Origin: Caenorhabditis remanei
Lineage: Eukaryota; Nematoda; Chromadorea; Rhabditida; Rhabditidae
Assembly (NCBI RefSeq): GCF_010183535.1
Contig: NC_071333.1
Coordinates: 8,740,587 to 8,804,586 of the forward strand
Reading direction: 5' to 3'
DNA: 64,000 nt
The position numbers and the translations under genes are program-made. The notes under the pieces were generated by a model. That model was not told the origin of the DNA, did no database searches, and worked only from the letters and a program-made list of their open reading frames with translations. Of this stretch, positions 13,651 through 25,362 are shown one piece after another; position 1 is the first letter of the stretch; every line of letters begins with the position of its first letter.

Positions 13651-16600
13651 ATGCCTCGACGAAAGGCCGCCGATGGTCCGGCTCCCCCTAAACAACCTCG
13701 AACAAGGAGGAAGAAGGCTGTACCGGAAGAGCCTAAACCTGAGACTTATGACCCCATGAACAGTTATGGCATGGAGGGTATGGATCCTAATATTTATGGT
13801 CATCATCCAGAGTATGGATATGGTGCCTATGGTCATCCTCCGCCGTTCCCTGGTCCTGAAAGTTCAAATAGTCATTATGGAATGCCACCCCCACCAGGAG
13901 CTAATCCACAAAATAATATGATGTTAGTGGGAGAAACCAGTCATGTGTCATTGAAAAATATAAATAAATAAAAACAATGCTCAAAAACTTCAGTTTGACT
14001 CACCTCAATTGTTTTCAGGTTGAGAGGTCAACAAACGTTACCACAACCTATTGGAAATGCTGTCAGCCCACTGGAATTCAGGATACACGACATGAATAGG
14101 AGGCTTTACATTTTTAGTTCTACAGGGGTAAGATAGTGAAATCGTTGATAATGATCATAATTCTATGAGAAATTGCTTCAGGTATCCGAAAATGATCAAC
14201 AACAGTGGTGGGATGCTTTCTCCCATGAATTCTTTGATGATGACTGCAGACTTTGGTTTGTCATTGGTTCAGAAACAGTACCAATGCCAGAAAGGGAACG
14301 ATACAGTAAGATTGATTCGGGAAACAGACGTTCAATTACTAAAAAAAACATTTTCAGTCATCACTCGGCAGTTCATCCCAAAATTCTTCCGATCCATCTT
14401 TGAAAGTGGAATGAGAGAATTGCAGTACGTGCTACGAGGTCCTTCTAGAGAATGTACACTAGCTAATGGTCAACCAGCATATGAAAACGAGAATGTGTTA
14501 CAAATCACAAAATACGATCAGTCTAGTCATAATGAGATTAACACTGAAGGAAAATTGTATGTGGAATTTACGCCGTTTGACGAAGTTATGAACTATCGGA
14601 TAAAAGCCTGGACGTTGGAATTAAGGAGGTCAGATGAATTCAGTTACAACCCAGCGACTAAGGTGAGATCTATTTTGGTTTTAAGTCATTTCACAGTCAG
14701 TGAAAGAATTAGAATTTGTTATTTCAATTATTTGAAATTTTTTCAAACAACTTTTTTCAGGAGTTCCGAATGGAAGCTCCTAATGTCGAACAAGAAAATC
14801 AGCCTAGGATGGGGTTCTTCAAACATACTCTTAATCTGATGACAATGCTGAAAGTATTAGAGCCTATGCAGACATTCATGAGCTATGCTAAATCCTCACC
14901 GGTAAGTGAATATAGATTTTGAACAAAAGGAGGATGAAAGAATCGCATTCAATTAAATCCATTGATGCCATTATACTCGCCTGCCGCTCATTTGTCCATT
15001 TCACACTTCTTTCCGAGCCACCGCTTGCTGATTGGCTTCATTGAAAACGTTTATGTATAGCTTCTGACAAATCTCTCATTTTTATAAAAACTCTGACCAC
15101 TCTACTTCTTCCATTAGCACTCACTTATTGGTCGCGCACAATTCACTAATGAGCTCTTATACCTTCGAGTATATTCAGATTTATAAATATTCTTGCACAT
15201 AGACACACGCGCACGCGCACGCAGACGCCGACATTTCCATATTCATATTCGTGATAACGATTACTTCTTTCAGACACTCACTCCAAGAGATATCATGAAG
15301 CGAGCTTTGTTTCAACAAGAGGTTTACCGACAGCAGCAACGTGCAGCAATCGTTCAACAGCACCAGCAACAACATCAAATGGGTATGTTGTTCTTGTAAA
15401 CTTTTTCATTTTCTCATATTGCAAGTTTCAGCAACACAACAAATGCTGCATTCAACTCCAGCAGAGCCAGAAAAAGCGAAACCAGTCAGAAAACGACAAC
15501 GAAAGGCCGCGACGAATCCACGTGGAAGTAAAAAAGCTACGGCTGCAGCACAAGCCGCTGCGGCACAAGCGGCTGTAGCAAATGGAGCTCCACCTGTGAT
15601 TCCAACTGCCAGTCCTGCAAATAATCCACAGTTCCCGCCAAATTCTATGAATCCTCAGGTAAGTATATTTTCTGTTCTTTTGATTGACGACATGTCGTCA
15701 CACGTCATTTTCTTGAAATCTGAAATGAGTTATTTAAGTACTAACCTGGTCATATGATACACAAAAAGATTAGCAGTTGTATTGTGCTCCTTTGACATTT
15801 CTTTCCAAAGTAATTTTTGTTGTTGATTACTTTCAAAACTACTCAATAGCACACAATTTATACGAGATTTAAAGTCAAGTCGTGTAGCGAACCTGAAATA
15901 TCACGTAGTAAGAAATATAAATGAGTTTGATATAATTTAGCCAAACGTAGGTTTGTCATGTGTGATCACAGAGATAATAGCGCGGCAACGAAGCTCCAAT
16001 ATTCCGCATTCGTCTCTGCGTCTCTTGCATATCATATCCATCACACATATGAATATTCTCTTTGGGCCTAAAATCTTGATGTTCTTTTTTTCTTCAAGCG
16101 TATCATTTTTTGTTAGAAAAAAACGTGCTGGTTCTGAAAATCAAATTTTTGCATCATTTTTCTAAATTTTACTTTCATTTCAGTTCTCTCAAATGAGCTA
16201 TCCGGATGTCATGGTTGTTGGTGAACCATCAATGATGGGAAGCGATTTTGGAGAAGAAGATGAGAGAACAATCTCACGTGTGGAGAATTCCCAATATGAT
16301 CCGAATGCTATGCAAATGCAATCTCTCGGACAAGGAACTAATCCTACAATGAATGGAAGACCCATGAATATGGCTGGAATGAATCAACAACATCATCCAG
16401 GAATGCCACCAGGAGGACCTCAACACATGCCACCACACTCAATGGGAAGTCAGATGCCAACTTCAATGCACAATCCATTGCATATGCCACCTGGTTCGAT
16501 GCCACCACACGGTGGAATGCATCCGATGCCGAGCACAATGGCTAATCAGATGCCACCACCACAATTGCCTCCCCATACGATGTCCAACCAGATGCCAGCA

Positions 16601-16926
16601 AATCGAATGCCACCACCGATGCAAATGCCACCACACGGAATGGGCCAGATGCCGGGAGCTCAGATGCAAAACCCCAATATGATGAGTGGAATGCCACCAA
16701 TGTCGATGTCAAGTCAGATGCCGAGCTCGATGCCGATGCAAAATCAGATGCCTGGAGGAATGCCGATGAACCAGATGCCACCGCCAAACTACAACTATGT
16801 TGGACCACCACAACAATGGCCTCCACCACCGAACTCAGCAATGATCACTGGGTAATTTAAGGTTAGAATTCTAGATTTATACAGTCTGGGACTAATTTAT
16901 TTATTCTTTTCAGGTACTCACACTAA
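13651..16926 (+). CDS. ldb-1: LDB-1, LIM-domain-binding transcriptional cofactor (LDB1/Chip family)
   Basis: Nuclear adaptor that dimerises and bridges LIM-homeodomain and LMO proteins to enhancers. Exons: 13651-13922, 14019-14127, 14182-14305, 14358-14662, 14761-14901, 15274-15382, 15432-15658, 16184-16851 and 16914-16926, giving 655 residues. The conserved dimerisation core runs from the exon at 14019 to the one at 14761, with landmarks such as Trp-Trp-Asp-Ala-Phe, Phe-Arg-Ser-Ile-Phe-Glu and Leu-Glu-Pro-Met-Gln. A basic stretch with Lys-Arg-Gln-Arg-Lys (near 15500) fits a nuclear signal. The LIM-interaction domain begins at 16196 (Tyr-Pro-Asp-Val-Met-Val-Val-Gly-Glu-Pro) and is followed by a Met/Pro/Gln/His-rich tail absent from vertebrate LDB1. 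If the last intron (16852-16913) is retained, a stop at 16853-16855 gives 652 residues. A distal alternative first exon lies at 6331. The 13651 start follows an acceptor at 13642, suitable for cis- or trans-splicing. Confidence 0.93.
16016..16024 (+). promoter_or_regulatory. CTGCGTCTC element in an ldb-1 intron
   Basis: One of four identical nine-base copies in the window (others at 11378, 22383 and 44798). From memory, CTGCGTCTC-like motifs are enriched in C. elegans core promoters. Here it sits in a GC-richer patch of a 525-base intron, so it could mark an internal promoter. Function is not shown. Confidence 0.25.
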
Positions 16927-17518
16927 AAACCCATTGTGCCCAACTCATCTCTCCTCCCCTTCCACCCCCCGAGTGTATTCTGATGCAACGAAGTCATGAC
17001 AGGATACGAAACAAATCACTCAATTCATGTACTTGATTCACTCAAAAGCCTCCCTTTCCCTTTACAAAACAGCAAATACAATGTTCACTTTCACTTGATT
17101 AGATGACTACTACAGTTCTCAATTTGTCATATTACTCTCATCCCCATTTTCAAATTCTATTCTTGCTCTCAATATTTGTAAAACCGTACTTTTCAAAAAG
17201 ATGTCAAATTTTTAGTCATTGCAAAATGTTATATTGTGATTTTTCTACTTCCTCAATTGCCTCAATACTTTTTAAAACGCGATAATCGACAGAAAAACAT
17301 TTTTTGTGTATTATCCAATTTCTTCTCAATTTCGATTGCTGAAGATCTCAAACACTATGTTTACCCCGCTTCGGTTCACACTAACTTTTTTATTTAGAGT
17401 GTCAACGTTCCCTTCTTGTAAAGTTTATAAAATCATTGAATCAAAATATTTTATTTACATACACACATTTAAATAATTGAGATCATTTCAGATTGAAACA
17501 AGAAATGCGCATTTGTTA
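16927..17518. other. Convergent 3' UTR region
   Basis: Non-coding DNA between the end of ldb-1 and the stop codon of the minus-strand receptor gene. It is AT-rich, with several T-rich stretches, and should hold both 3' UTRs and cleavage sites. Nothing else is recognised. Confidence 0.7.
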
Positions 17519-19228
17519 TCAAATATTGATATTGAAGTGATTACAACTACTTTCATATGAAGTCACTGTCTTTGGACTCATTGGTGGATCACTTGAGTTG
17601 GAGAGGGTTCTAGATGTTTTCCGTAAAAGCAGTCGTATATATTTTTTGAGTCGATTTGTGAACGCTATAAACACGAATGCGTTCACTGATGCGGAAATCA
17701 TACTCAAGACGTCAGAGAGGTGTGAATGGTAGTAGTCTTTTCTGAAATGGATTTGTTATTTATTATTCCATCAAGGGACACTCATTACCTTGTTGGACAT
17801 TCTCTTTTCACAAGTAGGTGCCACTTTCTTCCAACTGAAAATAGTTTGAGAGAGTGGAAGCACAAGTACAAAAGGATTATTGCAACGATGGAGAATGTGG
17901 CTCTCAGTTCTTGTTTCTGCCGGATTAGTTCAGCTTTTTTAGGGAAACAGCCTGCTAATGGATGTCTGAAAAATCAAAACACTGAAGTTTTCATAAAAAA
18001 TTCTGAAGGTTCACACATACGTCACATTGGTTTGCTTTGGATGATCAAAAGCCAAGTGTTGATATGTGTTGTGTCGGCTTTTGTAGATTTCGTATAGAGT
18101 AAGCAATGAGAATATGCACATCCACATGAATGGAACAATGTTGAAGAATAAAGGATCCAGGATGGAGTGGTAAACAAAACGATAGGTTGAGAGAATCTAG
18201 AAAATTACAGGGTAGAAGTAAACGTTTGATAGACATGTTTTCCCTTTTTGAAGAACAGAAGCAGAAACAACACGCGTAATAAATTTTTTAAAATAACACA
18301 GTTTTTCAACTTTCAATTAGGTCGCTCGAAAGATGTCTAACCTCTGTAGTGGCAATCCGTTTGTTGATTCGAAGCTGTGGATATGACCGAACTTCAAGCT
18401 CCAGCAAGAATATCGGAAGACGGAATAAAAGAACCAGACAAAACATCACTATTAACATTGAACGTGCGCGGCCTACTGTATCCTGAAGTCTGGCAATCAT
18501 AGGTCGGGAAATCTGAAATTCTTGAATAAATGTTTCAAGAAGATCTATGTTTTAAATACCTTCCAATAACGATGAGCAGACAGCGTAGCAATTGTCCAAA
18601 CATGTAGAGTGTGTATAGTGATTTCAACTCTGTACAATTAAAATTTAAGCAATTGAAGTACATTTTAATTCACCTTGGCATTGTATACTTCAAAAATCTT
18701 CTCTCCAACATGCATGCGTTATAAAATGTATGGTTTTTCATATGATGCTGATCACAAATCTGTGGGAAGAACTCTGCAGCTAATGTCGTTGTAAGCATTA
18801 CATGGTCCAGAAGCAGAAGTGCTTTCAGATAAACAAACACACCGGATGTGATCTTTGGTGGACGGTACAAGGATACCTAAATCTTTTGTTTTGTTATTAT
18901 TCAACAAAAGCTTGTTTCAATGACCCCTAAAATTGCGTGACATGTCTGACTTTAACGTCCGTCTCCAAAACGGTGCCAGGCGGTGATTGTGGCAAATGTC
19001 TCAGAAGGAATTGAATTTCAATCCCATTTTGACACTTGGGACATGAGAATGAGAACGACGACTTACCATTGCACACGCGTTGCAAAGAATTCCAATGAGG
19101 GCAATGGGAAGAAGAAGCAAAAGATTGAGATTCCGAAGTTGAAAATAGAGCTCGTGGTCATGTATCCGAGGTTCATGATAGCATGCCATAGAATGGCTAG
19201 GGAAGAATAGACCATAGTTATCACTCAT
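17519..19228 (-). CDS. Rhodopsin-like seven-TM G-protein-coupled receptor (orphan)
   Basis: Seven exons join in frame: 19228-19067, 18876-18674, 18629-18560, 18512-18342, 18196-18021, 17965-17789 and 17741-17519, encoding 393 residues. Hydrophobic segments fit seven helices. TM1 is Leu-rich near residues 35-55, and TM3 ends in His-Arg-Tyr-Trp, in the place of the DRY box. TM5 contains Asn-Ile-Val-Pro-Phe-Met-Trp. TM6 follows a basic loop, and TM7 has Ser-Val-Asn-Ala-Phe-Val-Phe in place of NPxxY. A Ser/Thr-rich tail of about 40 residues follows. This pattern resembles the peptide-receptor-like orphan GPCRs of nematodes (FMRFamide- or sex-peptide-receptor-like), but the ligand cannot be deduced. 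It is convergent with ldb-1. No cleaved signal peptide is evident. Confidence 0.82.
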
Positions 19229-22200
19229 TTCACATCGGATTCAACTAAATAGAGAACATAGTTTATTAGTTAAAAATGAGAATGACACGAAGGAATAAGA
19301 ATGAATTAGAAGTGTTAGCAAAATAAATTGAAAATATAAAATGACAAAGAATTTCGAGGATAAAGATTAGACATATCTGTTTTCCAGTTTGTACCAGAAT
19401 AGAAAACATACAACTGCCTGAATTTTTATGCACTCGTGATTGTCTAATAAACTAACAAAATATTAAAATTTGAAGGGTTTCAACATTTATAGAAATACAA
19501 CTTCACGAAAAATGCAACTACACAAAAAATTAAAGAACTAAATCTTTCTCTAAAAATAACTTTCGTTTAGTTGGAACAAATTTTTAAACTGAACTCATAA
19601 TTAAAAGAACCAGAAAATCCAGAAAAAGTGAAAACATATCTATTGAATGAGAACTCAAACTGAAAAGATATTTCAGAGAGCCCGAATACTAGAAATGTTT
19701 TAAATAATGAATGACTCGGCGCGTGGTTGAGTGAAAATTATCTTTATTCCAGAATGGGTTCTGTTTCGGTTACGAATAAAAAAAGAATCAGAAAAAAGCA
19801 AAAAGAAAAACTTAAGGGTCATGAAAATGAATTCTCTCATTCTACTTTTCATCTAACAAGCACACTGTTTGGATGAGATTTTCTTTTTTGTCCATCCATA
19901 TCTGTGTCATGTTTGTTTTACAATGATGTATTTGAAAAAAAGAGACCAGCTTATTTCAATGTGTGTGGGAGTGACGAACGGTTTTCCGAAACTTTTCATC
20001 TAGAGATACATACACATTGAAATGTATCTTTAAGGAAAAAATCTTGAGCTTGGATGGGAAAAAATTGTTTGCCTTCATGAGACGTATTCTATAATCTGTA
20101 TGCGAATGAACTGAATCATAAAGAATTGAAAATGAAGGACAAAAAAACGTCATTGGAAACATTTTCCTTAGTTTTCAGTGTTTTTTTTTCTGAATTGAAT
20201 ATTAACTTTCAAGTATGCGTACGGATGATATTTTGCAACTTGCGAGTATTGAAAACAAAACAGCTAATCAAATTCTTAAAAGCCTAGACTAGTTCCTAAA
20301 GAATAGAGGACATTGAAGCCGTAGAGTGAAAAATCAAGAGCTCTAAATAATTCATCAACTTAGGCCGGGAAAATCAGAAGTAGAAAACAAGAACTAAGAA
20401 ATAACCGGAAGACGAAGGCGTTGAAAAGTGACGGAGGCGATAGAAGTGCTTCAAAAAATGAGAGAAGAAATCGGAGAACTCCGGAAAAGAAATGAAATTG
20501 ATATTTCTAAAAGTCATTTTGAAAGTGATGTTCAGAAGCAGAATGAACTTCAGAAAAAAGTTGGTCACATGTCTGAAAGAAGATTTGTGCGCACTGGTTC
20601 ACAAATACAATTATGAGGTACATGCGGTTGCACTTTTTTTTTGAAGATTTCCGAATCAATGGACCTGATTGAAACAAGCCAACATTGGTGTATTGACTAA
20701 CAGAGCGAGTATTGGATCTTGGCCAAGATAATAATCAGAGATCAAAAAACGAAGCCAGTTTCATGAAATTGTGGATAACTGTAAGCACTTCAAAAAATAT
20801 TAGGGCAGTCATGATAACCAGTTTGAAAATGTTAATCCAGGTAAATTTTCTTAGAATAAAAAAAGAAATCATTGTGTAAAGTAATTGATATAAAATCTGG
20901 ATTTCAATTTCTATCGAAATAGAATGGGTGAGCAACCTGACAAGTTTTCGAATGAGATCATCAAATAGTTCTCACTATTTTCAAATATGCATGACATCAT
21001 TTCACGAAAAAGGTGTGTTCTTAACATCAAGTCAAAACATTGAAACGCAATCTGTAACATCTCAAAACCTGAAAAAAACAACAAAATGTTGAGCAAAATG
21101 CAACAATTCCAGCTCCATAAAACAAGTATATAAACTTTGACTCAATATTTTTTCTCCGAGAACAAGAGTTAATACTGTCAGTCCAATACGGCTAAAGTTC
21201 ATGCGGAGTGCGTATTTGCATATGTCAAGCACACTCTACTCATGCTGCTTTTTTCATATCATCTTTTTCTGTTCCAGTATTCCTTTTCCCATTTTCATGA
21301 CGATGTTATTAGATTCTAATCGGATGTTGCAGAATATCTTTTCAGTAGAAATAGCTTCTTCCCAATTCACCAAGCGTGATGATTCCAAGTATGAATAAAA
21401 TTGATACATGTGATAATAACACAACATGTTAGATAAAACTGAAACTAAGACTGAAGACTGTCATGTATTAAAACTTTTTGTCAAAAATCAACAAACAAAA
21501 ATGATGAGAACGTAAATAGTATGAAAAGTAAACAGAAGCTCCCACAAGCTGCCTGCAGGATGAGTCAATGTCAAATATCTGGTAAAAATTCACTAATCAC
21601 TTATTTTTGGAGCAGTTGTTTGTAACAATTCCACGTTATTATCTTTCAAGCATTATTTGGAAAGTAGTTGAACATTTTGAGACTTAGTGTTTGATTTGTT
21701 TATTAGTTCATATATGTTCATTAAGATACTATATCAAGACTGAAAACATTGTTTCAATATATCAGGTAGTGTTTGGGAACAATTGTCATAATGTTTAAAC
21801 TTTTACAATTAAAATAGTTTGGAGAACTTTGAATACCAATTTTAGTCTCAGTAAAATGGTTAGGGGTTTGGCAAATTGCTAAAAAATATTAATCTGTCAA
21901 ATGTTTCTGCGATTTCATATTATGTGAGTGTATGAATTGTCACCAGTTTGTAAAAGAAAACAATGCTAAATTTGAAACCAGATATCCAGTTCCTGCCTCA
22001 GGAAACGGCAGGTGAATTCGTAAGCTCCATTTTTATACATTCAATGGAAGCGAGCCAATACTCAAACACATCAAATGTACTACCAAAGATTGACTATCAG
22101 TTCGTGTTCTTCACTTTTTCACTTCAGAATCTGAGTAATTGAGCCATAATCGTAGTTTTGCAATAGATTCTAACAATCCACGTCATTTTTTTTCTCCAAA

Positions 22201-23274
22201 TAAACGTGATTCACATCTCACAGTTTGATAGACCAGACCAACAAACTACGAATGATATCGTCTAAAATGATAATTCATCGAATTTTTCCAACACGTTACT
22301 GTACAACTGATAATAATGACACGTAATCATCTTTATTCGAAAAACTAGTTGACTCACATAGAATTCAACTAGAAAAAATAAGCTGCGTCTCTTTCGAAAC
22401 TCAACAACGCCCAGCTTAAGGTCCTTATCAGGCCGCATCTATTTTTCAACGTTTTCAATCGTTTTGCTGAATCATATACGGTTCCATGACGTGCCGCTAA
22501 ATGTTCTACTGATACGAGCCAAAAATGCTCTGATTCTCTACACCTCCTTTGCCTATGATACTTGCTAACTTTTGTATAAAACACACATTTTCTGTCAAGT
22601 TCACATCGTCCCATTGCCTTTTAGAGTCAATATTTGAGCGTTCAATCTTATCTATAAATGGCGAAAAGCTTGTCTTTTCCCAGTTTTCCGTGTGTGACAC
22701 ACCATGTTGCCATTTTTCAAAACTGGTTTTTAGCTTTTTGGGTGATGAAATGAGTTTCTATAAGGCCCATGTTGCAAAAACATATTCAACACAAATTAAA
22801 ACTTATATGAACTTCATTATTAGTTCCGTTATTCGCTGGAATTTTAAACTTTACAACCATTTTGGTTCCTATCAGTGAATCAGTGTATTAAAGAATTCAC
22901 ATACATAGTTTTTAACTGCCGAACACACCCTTTCAAGTTTATCATTCCTTCCTCTAGTACCCATCGATACTTATAGTCATACGTTTTCTATTTTTACACG
23001 TGTTCTCGTTTTTCTTCTCCATCCTTTTTTTTTCATATTTTGGTTGAGATGTGTATGCTCCTTTTCGAGAAGAAAAAGATTTCTCAATATTCCCGTATTT
23101 TGTGCTCGTCATCTCCTTTCTTCTTTTATTTTTAGTGTATCTTCATTCCGTTACTAGGCGGTTGTTGGGATGCACCATGTGTTTCGTCTGTCGTCAATGG
23201 AAAAATTTTCATATTTAGTCGTCTTTATTTCTGTGGCATTTTCATTTTACTTTTTCTGACGTTTCAGATTTGCA
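19229..23274. other. Four kilobases without a confident gene
   Basis: This region is mostly AT-rich. Three sub-regions deserve note. A 62-codon acidic/basic helical frame lies at 20428-20616 (plus strand). Overlapping hydrophobic frames lie on the minus strand at 20735-21200. Facing open frames occur on both strands at 22369-22878. None yields a complete spliceable gene. The last few hundred bases should contain the promoter of the Clc-like gene; a CTGCGTCTC copy sits at 22383. Confidence 0.45.
20735..21198 (-). pseudogene. Possible relic of a membrane-protein gene
   Basis: On the minus strand a frame starts with ATG at 21203-21201 and holds a hydrophobic stretch (Ser-Arg-Ile-Gly-Leu-Thr-Val-Leu-Thr-Leu). 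It is followed by a good acceptor and two more hydrophobic frames, the last ending at 20735. The pieces do not join into one open frame with ordinary introns; the only linking intron would be about 40 bases. The family is not recognised. It may be a decayed gene or chance in T-rich DNA. Confidence 0.2.
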
Positions 23275-24107
23275 ATGTGTCTCTCCGGGCTTGTACAGAT
23301 TGTTTACGGACTCATTATGGGTGGAAGTGCCATCTTGACAGCAGTTGCCCTTTTCACACCAAGTAAGTTATAAGCAATAATCTGTTTCAGTAAATGCTAA
23401 ATGTTAAATGCTAATTTCAGGCTGGAACACTGTTGAAAATAATGTCAAAGATATTACTCACATCAACACATCAGAATGGAATGGTCTGATGCCATGGTCC
23501 TGTATTGGTCACTCACAAGGGGGCACTTGCAGTGATTGGTGGGCGGTAAGAAAAAATATAATTCAGAATTCCATCTGAAAAACCCATTTTCAGAATCTTC
23601 CCGGATGGATGCGATGTGTTGTCGTTTGCATGATCTTGTCTTTAATCGTTCAAGTTTTCGCTGTCATCTACAATCTTTTGACATGGTGAGTCACATTGTC
23701 ATACATACAGTATCCATGACACAACCATTTTCAGCCTTGCCTGCTGTTGCAAGAAATATATCATTCACCCACTCACCTTATTTGCCGTGATCTCAACAAT
23801 TCTTTTACTCATCGCTGTCATTGTGTACGCAGCTGAATGGAATGAATTCACAAATGGAATCAACACTGGATCGCAGGTAAGAAAAATGGAGAAAAAACAT
23901 TCTTAGGTCCCCTCTCCGAAAGTTTTTCGAAAATGTGAAAAGAATGAGTCTACAAAAATCGCTTCTATTTGTACAACCTCAGTCAGAAAATATGTGACAT
24001 TTCAGCTCGGATACTCTTTCTGGTTGGCTGTTGGAGCACTGATACTCTCTGCCGGAGCAGTTATTCTGGGAGCACTAGCAGTTTGTCTTGGAGAACACTG
24101 CTGTTAA
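23275..24107 (+). CDS. Clc-like / claudin-superfamily four-TM membrane protein
   Basis: Five exons (23275-23362, 23421-23545, 23594-23685, 23735-23876 and 24006-24107) encode 182 residues. Four hydrophobic segments lie near residues 8-28, 76-100, 112-134 and 150-176, with both ends cytoplasmic as in PMP22/claudin proteins. The first extracellular loop carries Trp, then Gly-Leu-Met-Pro-Trp-Ser-Cys and a second Cys. This resembles the W-GLW-C-C signature of claudins and the nematode Clc-like family. The protein ends in Glu-His-Cys-Cys, and a Cys-Cys-Cys-Lys-Lys stretch after TM2 could be palmitoylated. Such proteins act in cell junctions or as channel or signalling modifiers; the exact role is unknown. 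The ATG lies seven bases after an acceptor (ending 23267), suggesting trans-splicing or a 5' intron. Confidence 0.85.
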
Positions 24108-25344
24108 TTAATTCCATAATTGTATTTTCCCTTTCTCTGTGATATAAACAGTTTTTGCCAGACGGCACTATCTATTTGTAGAAGCTTTGTAAGATTTTGA
24201 ACTCGATTCTTGCTTTTGTCGCCGCGTCAATTTGAAACTATACTGAAAAGTGCAAATAGGATGAGGCAGGCAGGGCAAAAATGTAACGGTTTCATGTTTG
24301 TAAAAGGTCTTTTGAACTGTGGTAAAACATGTGAATATGTCTGTTCTTAGCGCAACTCTGACGTGCTCCGAAGATCGAGAGCAAAAATTTTTCGTCGTCG
24401 TTTTTTCTTCTATTCGCCAATATTGTCGCGTAGGTGGCATTGAGGCATGGTCAAAGAACGGCATTTTGAAAGAATTCGAAATGCGCGAGCGAGATCATTC
24501 GTTGAACTCGGAACACGGGAAAAGTGTGAAATGTAACAAGTTGTTTGACTTTTTTTCACTAACAAAGATCGGAAATTCTATTTTGCAGAGTGTCAAGAAT
24601 GACTCATAGAAGAAGTATTGTTCACTACCGTACAGAACAAAAGTCTAAGTTATATATACTTTTAGAGGTGACAAAGTTCGAAGATTTCACAGTTCCACAC
24701 AATACTTTCAATGGAAACGATATGAAAAACCAAGATTCGACGAGTATTCAAAATTAGTCACAATGTGAACTTCTGGTTTCTATACTTTTGAAAAAAGAAC
24801 AAGCAAACCACTAAATGATGAGGACTGAAAGAATCAGATTCACTTTCCAGGGTTATGAATAAGTTTGTCAGATTTTTGACAGTGGAAAAAATATAATCTG
24901 TTTCAGTGAGAAACAGACTGAATCCCTATTTAACACGAAGCTAAGTCATTAAGTTTTGCAAATTGATACTACAAGTCCCGGCTACTCCCTTGTTTTCTTT
25001 TCTCACTACTATCAGTTTGCGCAAAAACCACTTGGAATCTATCTGATCTACAATATCCCAACTTTCATATTTGATCGGGATTTACTCATCAGTTCAATTT
25101 GATTCACTCTTCCTTGATACACCCTTTTTGTCAATGTGTCTTGTGAATTAGTCAGACTTGGGTTAGTGCTGGGTGCCACTTAGTAACCTTTGCTCCGCGG
25201 CAAAAACATGATCACATGTTCAAACAATCAATTTTCGTCTTTGAACAAAAAACTGTCGCTTAAAGAAAGTGAAAAAAACTTCCGAAAAGTGGTAGATCAT
25301 TTGTAGCGATGGTCAGCCAAAAGGACCAACGAGACACGGAACGA

Positions 25345-25362
25345 TTTTGTTTGTTTGTTTGT
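25345..25362. repeat. TTTG tetranucleotide repeat
   Basis: Four tandem TTTG units in non-coding DNA. Confidence 0.85.

Noticed and set aside
16344..16841. Minus-strand frames opposite the ldb-1 tail
   Set aside because: They are mirror frames of the repetitive Met/Pro-rich coding sequence, with low-complexity Trp/His or Ser/Ala translations.
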